Of a DNA stretch of 64,000 bases, positions 37,745-47,970 are shown one piece after another. The stretch's first letter is position 1, and every line of letters begins with the position of its first letter. The notes beneath the pieces were generated by a model. The model was not told the origin of the DNA. It saw only the letters and a list, made by a program, of their open reading frames with translations, and did not search any database. Made by a program: the position numbers and the translations under genes. This DNA comes from Lytechinus pictus (taxonomy: Eukaryota > Echinodermata > Echinoidea > Temnopleuroida > Toxopneustidae), in assembly GCF_037042905.1 (NCBI RefSeq), contig NC_087249.1, forward strand, positions 9,730,001 to 9,794,000. The letters are read 5' to 3'.

Positions 37745-40700
37745 ATGGCGTTGCGAACTGTACAGTCACCCTATCCATCTATTTGTCTGCAGTTTATTGT
37801 AGCTGTTGCTTTTCTATATGCATCCTACTTACCTAACCCCAAGAACTGTAAGACATATGAACCTACAACTCTCACTTCAGTGTCTGTCATTGTAAATCAT
37901 GGGAAACTGAGCAGGCTGATGTCAATGTCGATAGATATCTCTTCTTCACAAATACGACATCGTAAACATCTCTGTTTGACAACAATATTATTATTACTGG
38001 CAGGGGACATTCAAACTAATCCTGGGCCGAAGACAACTCCGGTGTACCCTTGTGGATTCTGTGAACGCCCAGTTACGTGGTCCCAGCTTGCTGTCTGTTG
38101 TTGTAATTGTAGTATATGGTACCACAAGTCCTGTGAAGGATTAAATACGCAGGATATGTCACATCTGGGACATGATAGTGTGGTGTGGCATTGTTATAAA
38201 TGTGATAGCATCAATGTGGACAACTTTACATTCAACCACTTCGAGCTTGAAACATCAAACACTTTTTACCTGCTCTCGCCAGCTGCAAAAAGTTCTGTGG
38301 ACTCATTTTCATCTGATGACCTAGATAGGCTTTACCCAGTCAACGAGAGCAGTCCAAAGTCGCCTAAAGGCAAAAGAAGAGGGAAAAGGAACTCCATTGA
38401 AAAACGTACGAGTAGCACATCGTCCTCGACATCGCAAGAATCTAGTCGTAGCTCTCTGATTCATCCCAAAAAGACTAACTTGAGAGTGCTTACTGTAAAC
38501 TGTTGCAGCATCAGGAGTAATCGATCGGAATTCACCGCAGCCATGGATTATGTGAAACCAGACATCATCTGCGGCACTGAATCATGGCTAAGTGGCATCA
38601 AGCCAGGGAAAGATCCGACGGATGATGCAGTAAAGTCCAGTGAAGTCTTCCCGGACTCCCACTTTTTCCACAGGAATGATCGTGAAACTGCTGGAGGAGG
38701 AGTCTTTGTTGGCATCAACAGGACTATGACATCTGATTGTAGACCTGACCTAATCACTGATTGCGAAATCATGTGGACTAAAGTAAAACTCCAAGGAGGT
38801 GCGAATAGGGATTTATATTGTGGTTCATTCTACATGCCTCATCGTGATCTACGACACTTGAATCAGCTGCATGCTTCCCTGGGTCGGGTACTTAACTCAA
38901 GAACAGGGAAACATATTATTCTTGCAGGGGACTTTAATTGCCCCGACATAGACTGGGACAATCTTTGTGTTCGACCAGGAGCATCCGATAGAGATGTACA
39001 GCAGGCGTTGATTGATATCTCTGTGGAATATGGCCTTACCCAAGTCCACAACCAACCCACTAGACAAGACAATATATTGGATTTGATCTTTACAAATAAC
39101 CCTTCTGTGGTCAAGTCTTCTTCTAGTATTCCTGGTATTAGTGATCATGCCATGGTGGTTACTGATTTTGACATCCTACCAAGCATCACCAAATACCACA
39201 AGAGAAAGTTTTACTTGTTCAAAAAGGCAGACTGGAACGGAATAAGAGATGAGATGTCAAAATTATCTGATGAAATTTCTCGTCAAGTGGAGTTAGACGG
39301 CAATATCGACGATATCTGGACTCTCTTCAAAACATCCCTCATGAAAGTGGTCGACAAAAACATACCATCGAAGATGAGGAGTGGAAGGAAATCTCTTCCA
39401 TGGTTCTGCCACTCGTTGAAACGCATGGTAAAAAGGAAGGCTAGACTCTATAAGAAGGCTAAAGATCCCAGAAGGACTTTCAACAAAGCTGAAGATTGGG
39501 AGAAGTATAAGCGTTTCCAGCGTACTTCTAAGAAGGCCTTTAAGAAGGCAGAGGAGGAGCATGTAACATCATCAATTGTTCAAGGCCTTGAAGAAAATAA
39601 CCCTAAACCATTTTGGCGCTATATAGCATCAAAACGCCAAGACAGAACAGGGCTACCCCCACTCAAGAATGCTGGAAACCTTATCCATGAAAGTAAAGCC
39701 AAGGCTCAGTTGTTGGTTAAGGAATTCAAATCTGTATTTTCAAGAGGACTTTATGCTCCACCTGAATTGAATAATCCATGCAGAAGAAAGATCTCTCCAC
39801 TGCACATCACCGTGAATGGAGTTGAGAAGTTACTATCAAGGATAAATGCTTCCAAAGCGTCGGGTCCTGATCTCATCCCAAACACCGTACTAAAAGAATG
39901 TGCAAGGGAACTGGCTCCAGGCTTGCGAGATTTTTTCCAATTATCGGTTGATTTAGGCAGAGTACCATCTGACTGGAAGAAGGCACATGTTACACCAGTC
40001 TTTAAGAAAGGTGATGTACACTCAACTGGAAATTATCGACCAGTCTCCCTTACATCAGTGATCTGCAAACAGCTTGAGCATGTCATTTGCAAGCACCTCT
40101 TCAAACATCTACAAGAAAACAATATCTTGTCGTCTCTCAACCACGGGTTCAGGTCCGGTCATTCAACTGAAACTCAACTACTGACCACAGTACATGATCT
40201 CCTTCTCGCCCATGACAAGAAAGTACAGTCAGACGTCATCATACTAGACTTTGCTAAGGCGTTTGATACAGTGCCTCACTCGCTACTCCTACACAAACTA
40301 GCGAACTACGGGATAGATGGCTCAATACACAAGTGGCTTACATCCTTCCTAACACACAGGGAGATGACGGTTGTAGTTGATGGAGAGCATTCCGACCCAG
40401 AGGAAGTAACATCAGGTGTGCCGCAGGGGACAGTACTCGGACCCTTGTTATTTTTATGCCACATCAACGACCTCCCTGATGTTGTCCAGTCACAGGTTCG
40501 CTTATTCGCAGATGACTGTGTGCTGTATAGACAGATTAAATCTCAACGAGACCATCATAAGCTGCAGCAGGACCTTACTGCATTAGAAAATTGGGCATCC
40601 ACCTGGGGAATGAGGTTCAATGCTGGCAAGTGCCAAGTTATGAGCATAAATGCCAAAACCTCATACTTTTACACCATAAATGACTGTATACTTAAACATG

Positions 40701-41377
40701 TATCTCAACATCCATACCTTGGAGTAACACTAGCTGACAATCTGAAGTGGTCACCCCAGATCAACAAAGCTGTGAGGAAGGCAAACTCTGTCCTTGCTTT
40801 ACTCAGAAGGAACCTAAGTTTCTGCCCAGAGAACTGCAAGCGCACAGCATACATTGCACTAGTCAGATCTATCCTGGAATATGGTGCATGTGTGTGGGAT
40901 CCCTATCTTCAGAAGGATATTCAATGTCTGGAGAAAACACAGCGTAGAGCAGTACGGTTCATCTGTGGGGACTACAGCTCTCGAGAACCAGGTTCGATTA
41001 CCAAGATGAGAGAGAATCTCAACCTGCCTACTCTTGCCTCAAGACGCCAAGTCCTGAAACTTACATCCTACTTCAAAGTGGTCGAGGGGTTGGTTCCTGC
41101 CCTTCCTGTTGATAAATTTCTTATTAAAGCAAGACCTAAACGTAATATCAAAGCTAAGAAATTTGTAAACTTTGATGCTACTAATGTGGTAGAGAAACAA
41201 GTAACAAATAACTCCAAGTGTTTCTCAATAAGACATTGTAACACAGAGCAGTTAAGAAATTCTTTTTTTGTGAATACAACGTTGGCCTGGAATCAACTCC
41301 CTAACGAAGTTGTAAGCAGTACATCACCAGAGGTGTTTAAAGCCAAGATCGAAGAAAGCCACCTACGTTTCGACTAA
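37745..41377 (+). CDS. LINE polyprotein: 2A-like motif, PHD-like finger, AP endonuclease, reverse transcriptase
   Basis: 1210 residues from the ATG at 37745; the open frame reaches back into the LTR but without an ATG. A hydrophobic stretch (LCLTTILLLLAG) leads into GDIQTNPGP (residues about 87-95), a 2A-like ribosome-skipping motif. Next is a Cys/His-rich PHD-like finger (PCGFCERP..CCCNCSIWYHKSCEGL..WHCYKC). The endonuclease spans about 240-470 (TVNCCSIRSN, LAGDFNCPDIDW, ISDHAMV). The reverse transcriptase spans about 680-970 (NYRPVSLTSV, ILDFAKAFDTVPHSLL, SGVPQGTVLGP, LFADDCVLYR). The C-terminal part is conserved in CR1 (AWNQLPNEVV). The frame is uninterrupted, so the protein may be functional, but the 5' end of the element is cut by the gypsy insertion. 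Confidence 0.93.
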   Translation: MALRTVQSPYPSICLQFIVAVAFLYASYLPNPKNCKTYEPTTLTSVSVIVNHGKLSRLMSMSIDISSSQIRHRKHLCLTTILLLLAGDIQTNPGPKTTPVYPCGFCERPVTWSQLAVCCCNCSIWYHKSCEGLNTQDMSHLGHDSVVWHCYKCDSINVDNFTFNHFELETSNTFYLLSPAAKSSVDSFSSDDLDRLYPVNESSPKSPKGKRRGKRNSIEKRTSSTSSSTSQESSRSSLIHPKKTNLRVLTVNCCSIRSNRSEFTAAMDYVKPDIICGTESWLSGIKPGKDPTDDAVKSSEVFPDSHFFHRNDRETAGGGVFVGINRTMTSDCRPDLITDCEIMWTKVKLQGGANRDLYCGSFYMPHRDLRHLNQLHASLGRVLNSRTGKHIILAGDFNCPDIDWDNLCVRPGASDRDVQQALIDISVEYGLTQVHNQPTRQDNILDLIFTNNPSVVKSSSSIPGISDHAMVVTDFDILPSITKYHKRKFYLFKKADWNGIRDEMSKLSDEISRQVELDGNIDDIWTLFKTSLMKVVDKNIPSKMRSGRKSLPWFCHSLKRMVKRKARLYKKAKDPRRTFNKAEDWEKYKRFQRTSKKAFKKAEEEHVTSSIVQGLEENNPKPFWRYIASKRQDRTGLPPLKNAGNLIHESKAKAQLLVKEFKSVFSRGLYAPPELNNPCRRKISPLHITVNGVEKLLSRINASKASGPDLIPNTVLKECARELAPGLRDFFQLSVDLGRVPSDWKKAHVTPVFKKGDVHSTGNYRPVSLTSVICKQLEHVICKHLFKHLQENNILSSLNHGFRSGHSTETQLLTTVHDLLLAHDKKVQSDVIILDFAKAFDTVPHSLLLHKLANYGIDGSIHKWLTSFLTHREMTVVVDGEHSDPEEVTSGVPQGTVLGPLLFLCHINDLPDVVQSQVRLFADDCVLYRQIKSQRDHHKLQQDLTALENWASTWGMRFNAGKCQVMSINAKTSYFYTINDCILKHVSQHPYLGVTLADNLKWSPQINKAVRKANSVLALLRRNLSFCPENCKRTAYIALVRSILEYGACVWDPYLQKDIQCLEKTQRRAVRFICGDYSSREPGSITKMRENLNLPTLASRRQVLKLTSYFKVVEGLVPALPVDKFLIKARPKRNIKAKKFVNFDATNVVEKQVTNNSKCFSIRHCNTEQLRNSFFVNTTLAWNQLPNEVVSSTSPEVFKAKIEESHLRFD
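38003..38029 (+). other. 2A-like ribosome-skipping motif in the LINE
   Basis: Encodes GDIQTNPGP, close to the D-x-E-x-NPGP consensus but with Gln where Glu is usual. Similar motifs are known near the N-terminus of sea urchin CR1-type LINEs. Confidence 0.75.
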
Positions 41378-41480
41378 CTCATTTGCGCCCTCTCCTAACC
41401 CGGTGCATTATACCTAACGGTCCTGCACTGTATTACATCCAGATCCAGACTGACAGAAATAAACTGAATTGATGATCACA

Positions 41481-42029
41481 TCCGATTCCTCACCATCGAC
41501 TGCCGGCCTTTTTTTGTCCTTGACCAAAACATAAACGCCCTCTGCGTTCGTATTGTTTATTTTTTTTTTTATTTTTTTTTTTTTTGAAAGAAATATATTT
41601 TGTTCAACAGTATTATCATTGGGTGTGTTTTTTACCCGGGTTTTTTACTCAGATTTGATCAATACAGTTTTTTCATGGCATGTTCCTGAATGATCTTGCC
41701 TATCATGGTCATAAGCAGCGGACAAGAATATGCAAAAGCGCCCCCATGATAAGCTTGGTCGCTTCGCTCACTCGCTTTTGAGTTTCTTCGAAAAAATAAA
41801 TTATGCGTCTTGCCCCTGCCAGGAAAAATTAATGCGTACGGCCATGTTGCCTTTAATTGCTTTTAGGTGATTTTAAATTCAATAAGGTCTCCCACGTGGG
41901 TGTCTTCTGTTCTATTTGCTAGTTACAAGACATTTTGTAAGGCCCCAAGTTCAGGGAAAATTATGAAATGTCGGGGCGTTTATCAAAGTGCTGTGTAACC
42001 TTCATAAAAGCCTAAACTGAATTAATGGA
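41481..42029. other. Sequence right of the LINE, no gene recognised
   Basis: T-runs near 41558-41585 and the phrase GGTCGCTTCGCTCACTCGC. No exon or element ends are supported. Confidence 0.35.
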
Positions 42030-42250
42030 AACACTGGCGGATCCAGGGGGGGGGGTACAAAGCCGGCCCGTCCCCCCTTGAGAGGCACAATTGAAATGTG
42101 TAATGTCAAATGGCCGTTAAAACAGAAGTGTGCCCCCCCCCCCCTTTGAAAGTGAAGACGTAAATACTTTTTTTTTTTGCTTGTCAAAGTTTTCCTCAGC
42201 AAAATGTTCGACTCCCTTTTAGTAAATCCTGGATCCTCCCCTCCTGCATG
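42030..42250. mobile_element. Short MITE with GGATCC ends and G/C runs
   Basis: CACTGGCGGATCCAGGGGGG on the left; AAATCCTGGATCCTCCCC on the right is an imperfect complement. C-run inside at about 42131. Same family type as 2845-3198. Confidence 0.6.
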
Positions 42251-44010
42251 GAAATATGTAATGAATATTCTAATATCATATCAAACAAGAAACAATGACG
42301 TTATGAGTGAAACTATGAAATTCTAATCAATCCCCCATCAATGTAAGGAGGACACATTGCTTGTACACAGTTCAGTGACACGACTGCATAAAAAGGGTTG
42401 TTCCCATAGCCGGACAATATACACTTGGGCCGTGGAACGGGGGGGGGGGGGGGGGGATGGGAGTCGAGGTTCTTTCAGTAAACCGTGTAGAAAATAGTTA
42501 AATTTATAAATGATCTAGTTCTGATTTTTTTATCAGAACCCACTTTCAGCTAAGCCCCCCCCCCCCCCCACACACAACGGTATCGAAATTTCAAAAATCA
42601 GGGAGGTAATATTATACAGGCTTACTTTTCAACGAGGGGTTTCTTTGGCAGTGTTTGAAGTTGGTGAATTTCTTAAATAGGCAGGCACCCCTAAGAATTG
42701 ATGCATATGATGTGGGATTGGGGTGGGATTGTCATCATTCATGCAACCTATGGTAATTCATGAAGATGCTTGATATTGTCAAATCTGTAAACAAAAAACG
42801 TCTTTTTCATATAACAAATTACAAAATAAATAGCGAGTGCGATACATTATGACACCGTGGCTCATTTGCATATCACCGTCTTTTTTCCTGGGGGCAAAAA
42901 CTTAATAACTCAAAGGGCGTTTTTGCATTTTCCAAAGTGATATTGAAGGACTTCGTTTAAGCTTTTTATGAATTTTGTGGAAAGTTTTAGCCAAAAAATG
43001 TAAGTTTTTACATTTGTTTTGGCCTGTTGGGAGATCAAGGAGGCAACTGCCCCTCACCCCATGCAGCTGTGTACGACCATGGATCCGCCTGTCTATTTCA
43101 ACCTTCTATGGCGCGAGAAGAAGACGAAGAAAAAAAAAATCAGATTCGTCTTCGCGCCATATTTCAGCATTGTTCATATAGGTGAAAGTTCAGGGTCCTG
43201 CAATGGAAACGATTTTGAAGAGGGCATGGAGGGGGTGCTGGCCTTGAAAAAAGGAAAGAAAACAAGCATAATGGGGGAGTTTTCACTCCAAAATGAAGGT
43301 GATTTTTGGTCACATTTCTACTTTTTATTATACCAACCTGATTCCTAGAAGGTGCTGCTATAATTGTGGTGTATAACCGTACGCAGCACCTCCAGAAAAA
43401 TCTTGGGGTGCTTACAAAATGCTTTTTTAATAAAAAAGAATTAAACCAAAAAGCTCATAATTTCACTCATTAGGACTACCCCCTCTTTTCGTCACCGCAC
43501 TCAGACTTTTAGCTCCTTGAGCATCTGATTGGGTTTCATTGGATTTTGCCGACATTGGAGGATTTATTTTGCCTATTCTTTTATTTGATTCTTTCAGTGA
43601 CATCAACATTTACAAACAGCAATGAAATACTTGACTTAGGTGTCACTTTATGATAGTGTAAGATAAAGTGACACCTTCATATGCATCAAGGTATACCTGC
43701 AGTATAATATGTATTTATTGATTTTCCGTTCACATTATGACAACAAATATATATAACATTGTATAGTCAAATATATTTACAAAGCAAGTAATTCATACCA
43801 TACTTGAAGAAAGAATCAATTTTAACCAGCAAGATAGAACTGACTTGTCAAAATTAAGAAAAGAAACACAGAAACACAGAACAAAGAATTGATAAACATG
43901 TATAGAGATAAGATTTATAAAATTACTCTAACCGGTGCATCCCAGCTTCCCTATATAGAGATTAAGAAATATAATGCAGAAAAAATGAATATACGAAAAG
44001 ACATCTATGT
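42251..44010. other. Repeat-rich stretch, no gene recognised
   Basis: Homopolymer runs of G (about 42440-42457) and C (about 42556-42570). A GGTGCTGC..GCAGCACC inverted pair lies near 43351-43390. The frames here are short and low-complexity. Confidence 0.35.
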
Positions 44011-44014
44011 GATG

Positions 44015-44600
44015 GGGGTACTCCAGGCTAAAAATAACATGATAGAATGAAATAAAATCGGGCAAACAAAATTACTGGAAACTTCATAAAAATTGGACAA
44101 GCAAGAACAAAGTTAAGGAATTAATTTTAAATGTTTTGCATTGTTTCGCTGAAACACTTCTATAAACATCCTCATTATTCTCCATAGGCAGCACCCCCAG
44201 GAATTCTGGAAGGAATTCAGGAATGGAGAAATGTAACCAAAATGACCTTCATTTTGTAGTGAAACCTTTTTGTTTGTTTTCGTTTTCTTTCAAATTTCTC
44301 GGGACCAAATTGACCTCCATTTGTTTTCTTGCTTTTCAAATTAGCATCAGCACTCCCAGTAAAAAGAGAAAGAAAAAAAATCGTTCCCACTGTCCTGCTA
44401 ATGAGTAAGTAATGAGCAAGCTGATGATGTCATATCCCCGCTTATCTTTATATAATTAAATTTATTATGAAATTGTATTTATTCAACTTTTTCCCTCCAA
44501 GAAAGGAGAAAAATGGGTTGACTCGATAATCACTGCTGTGACTTATTTTATTGCAAGGGAAACACGTCATACGCACATTATGAAAATATGATTTTGAATA
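44015..44600. mobile_element. Diverged copy of the GGGGTATTCCAGGCT MITE
   Basis: GGGGTACTCCAGGCTAAAAAT at the left matches the left end at 62790. GATGATGTCATATCCCCGCTT and ATTCAACTTTTTCCCTCCAAG further right match that element's middle. The right end is not identified. Confidence 0.55.
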
Positions 44601-45560
44601 TAAAGTGTCAGTGGATATGAATTCCCCATTCGTGTTAATAATCCCCTTGTAACATTTTGAATTGGAATCCACACTTTTCAAAGAACATTATTTTATTCTG
44701 AGAAAAATGTTTTCAACGTCAAACCAAATAGGGACTTCTAATTTGCAATTGTGAAAAAGTTCTGTTATAGAACTACTTTATAATCTTTTTGACACGAGTT
44801 AACCCATTACCTACTGGAACCTGGTGATCCCTGTACAAAGCCTATATGAGAATCACATTCAGTAGTCAACAGGTTAACTTTCAAGGACAATAAATTGTAG
44901 GCCTATCCAAAAAAAAAAATAATAAGATTTCCTCCATATCTATTTCCCTTTTCCTTTCTTCCGTTCAATGCACTTGCCTTTAATTTTTCCAACTGTGTGG
45001 AATTTTCTCAAATATATTTTATCTGTGATTCCATGAACGAACTAATACCTTTACTTGTAAATATGTATATAGGCCTATACATCGATCCTTTAAAAAAAAT
45101 CTAAATCTTCATCTTCAATATGTTTTGACCTGATACGCGTGCTGGAATTGAAAGCATGGTATTAAAATTGACTTTATTGCATTTATAATTGCTACGAATT
45201 TGTCTCAAGTCTTCTGATTCCAACCATGTTTCCAATAGCTCTAATTGAGTCTAAGTAAATTGGCGATAGAGACAATTTTAACTCTCAAATAACTTATTTA
45301 CAGAAAAACGAAGTTTCCTCCGATATATCGAGTACAAACTATACGATTTTCATTTCATTCCTAGATTCCAATTGATAAATCCTTAAAGTAAAGCAGGTAG
45401 ACTGGCCTAATTCACGTTTGTTCCCCCACTTCCCCCCCCCCCCGACATGGTATGTATACACCACTGCCAACTCGGTCTTTGCTCCCTAGCAATATCACCC
45501 CACCCCCATTTCACAATTCCCGAAAGTTTTCTTTGGGTAAAGTATTGACACTATTATATC
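44601..45560. other. AT-rich stretch, no gene recognised
   Basis: No LINE motif, SINE box or exon is supported. A short C-run is at about 45433. Confidence 0.35.
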
Positions 45561-45575
45561 GCATCACCAAACACC

Positions 45576-45655
45576 TCCACGGCCACCACTCCACCATGCA
45601 CGGTCACCACCACCACCGCCGCCACCACCACCGCCAACGCCGGCACCAGGGGCGC
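45576..45655. repeat. (CAC)n-rich low-complexity tract
   Basis: Interrupted CAC/CCG triplets. The His-rich frame across it is a composition effect. Confidence 0.8.
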
Positions 45656-45846
45656 GGATCCAGCCTTTGCCAATAGGGGGGGGGGGGGGCGGAATTTTTT
45701 CAGCCACATTTTCCCGATCGGCCGCTCGAAGTTGATTTTTTTAATGTTTCTTTGAAGGGGTAGTCTTTGTAGTAAGTTATAAGCTTTATTCTTATAAATC
45801 AACATAAACATATAATAATCTCATATAAGCCTTGTTTAAATATAGT

Positions 45847-47311
45847 GCGAGCTCGAAGCGCGAGCTATTGTTTTATTTCAAGTATTTTGTCCTAAAATTT
45901 AAATATTCTGGGCAATGTTTGTGATCCAAAACCAGATGTGTATCCAACTAAATAATTACTGCGAGCGCGAAGCGCAAGCAGAAATTTTAAATATACGTTT
46001 TAATCTGATAAAAAAGGGATCTGTTAACGGCTGCTTACAGTTAGCCATGAAGACGTTACATATTTCAGCAATCAAATGATGCGAGCGCGAAGCACGAGCT
46101 AAAAATTTTGACATTTCTACCTGAAGAATGGAAATTCTAAGCACTTTTTGTAATCGTGATAAAGATAAGTATACAACTAAACAATTGACGCGAGCGCGAA
46201 GCGCGAGCGGAAAAAATCGAGGTTAACACCTAAAAATGAAACACTCTATATATTCGTGTTTTGTAAATCATGAAAATTATGAGTAATTGGAAATCTCTCT
46301 ACATTAATAATGCGAGCGCAAAGCGCGAGCAGAAAATTTTTGATATATTGGATAATGATTTGAATAGAGAACAAGCTGCGTATCTGGATAAACATGAGCG
46401 ATCTAGAATCTGGGCATTCTTAATACATTGGTTTAAATCATGAAATTCAATAAAGCGAGCGCGAAGTGCGACCTTAATATTTGATACTCCGATCTGAAAA
46501 AGGGTTAATTTAAGCTCTGTATTTCAAGCACTTTGTAGGAAAATTGTGAGGTTGATATGGATCACAGTTTAAAAAGAGCTGATATTACTTTGAGTATTGA
46601 CATAGGACCGGGACATTCTAAGAACATTATGTCATCATTTGAAAATATTTATATATTTCCTATTTCTCTTCCTAAGCGCGAGATGGAACTTATCGAATCG
46701 ATTTTCCATTCTGGAAAAAAGGACAGTTTGATTATTTAATTAATATTTTATTTATTAATCTAATGAGCCTATAACTTGAGCGCGAAATCTGTTGATATCA
46801 TGGCTTGAAAACTGGACATTTAAAGCACTTTTGTAATGAATAAGATGCATGAGTTAATAAATGTTCAACGCTCAATGCGAGCGCAAATCGCAAACCGAAA
46901 TCTTTTATAAACTGTCATGAAATGGGGATTTTAAGTAGTTTGTTATAGAATTAATATTGAGATATACATAACTCACCAATCAAAATGCGAGCGTGCAGCG
47001 CTAGCTGATACGTTTTGACAATCGGTATATTTTGAGAACTTTATGGAATACAAGAAAATAATAGGTACCTGACAAATCAAATTTTGCAAGCGCGCAGCGA
47101 GAGCAGAAAATTTTAATATTCAGACCATAAAACATAATTTTTTACAGAGCACTTTTTTAAAATCAATTTGTAAATCAAACAAAATAATGAAAGTTCGATT
47201 TCCGAGCTGTAATATGTTTTGTATATTGACTTCAAAATTTGACATTTTAAGCTCCATATTGAGCAAGATATGTGAATCACCTTAAAAGCAACGTGAGCGC
47301 GAAACGCGAGC
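45847..47311 (+). repeat. Degenerate tandem array with GCGAGCGCGAAGCGCGAGC cores
   Basis: About 10 clear cores and 2 half cores: 45847, 45961, 46081, 46190, 46312, 46455, (46674), (46777), 46877, 46987, 47086 and 47293, mostly 99-122 bp apart. Spacers are AT-rich and diverged but share phrases such as AAAATTTTGA and CTAAGCACTTTTTGTAAT. The cores stay far more alike than the spacers. No coding frame is supported. Confidence 0.85.
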
Positions 47312-47333
47312 GAAAATTTTGTATAGTGACATG

Positions 47334-47560
47334 CAGTGGCGTACCTAGGATTTACCACAGGGGGGGGGGCAAAACCGTCCGCCAAAAAATTTGACAAGCA
47401 AAAAAAAAAAAAAGGTCTTCAATCACAAATGAAGGATTTCGTACCAGAAACAAAATTGACAAGCAAAAAAAAAAAAAAAAAAAGGTCCTTGCATGGGTTG
47501 CGGCTCGTCAGGGGGGCAGACTGCCCCCCTCTGCCCCCCCCCGTAGGTACGCTAGTGGTG
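47334..47560. mobile_element. Short MITE with GTGGCGTACCTA ends
   Basis: CAGTGGCGTACCTAGGATTT at the left and GTAGGTACGCTAGTGGTG at the right are inverted. GACATG flanks the left side and GACATGAAAG the right. Internal runs of G, A and C. No ORF of note. Confidence 0.7.
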
Positions 47561-47696
47561 ACATGAAAGATTAAAAAATATTATTTTCCAAGTCTTCCCC
47601 TCATCTTCCTTCTCTTATATGTTTCCCTTTCTTTTTTCTCCTCTCTTTTCCCTTCTGTTTCTTGTTTTTTATTTCCCCCTTTTTACTTTTTTTGCT

Positions 47697-47765
47697 CCGC
47701 CACCACCACCACCGCCACCACCGCCACCACCACCACCACCACCACCACCACCACCACCACCACCA
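47697..47765. repeat. (CCACCR)n minisatellite
   Basis: About 65 bp of CAC/CCG triplets. It encodes poly-Gly on the - strand, a composition artefact. Confidence 0.9.
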
Positions 47766-47804
47766 AAGTGAAAATCAACAACCATCATGCTATATAGCGA
47801 AGAT

Positions 47805-47970
47805 AAAGATGATGATGATGAGTGATGAAGAAGATTGATGGTGTTGATGAAACTATGATTATGATGATGGTGACGAGTCGACGATTGGTGATATTGCATG
47901 ATGATGATGATGATGACGATAATCATGGCGAAATGATTATGACAATGATGATGATGAACATCACCACGAA
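47805..47970. repeat. (GAT)n-rich microsatellite
   Basis: Interrupted GAT/ATG triplets over about 160 bp. Frames here are low-complexity. Confidence 0.85.

Larger units (their letters stand above)
37720..41480 (+). mobile_element. CR1-like LINE, main body
   Basis: Resumes after the gypsy element and contains the full ORF2-type frame and a short 3' UTR ending near AAATAAACTGAATTGATGATC. The TGAATTGA-type tail resembles CR1/L2 3' ends. With its probable 5' part at 29.8-30.06 kb, the LINE would be about 4 kb. Confidence 0.85.

Noticed and set aside
45847-47311. CRISPR-like pattern of conserved cores and diverged spacers
   Set aside because: Cores are only about 19 bp and vary, spacers are about 90 bp and related to each other, and the window is clearly eukaryotic. 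It is a degenerate minisatellite.
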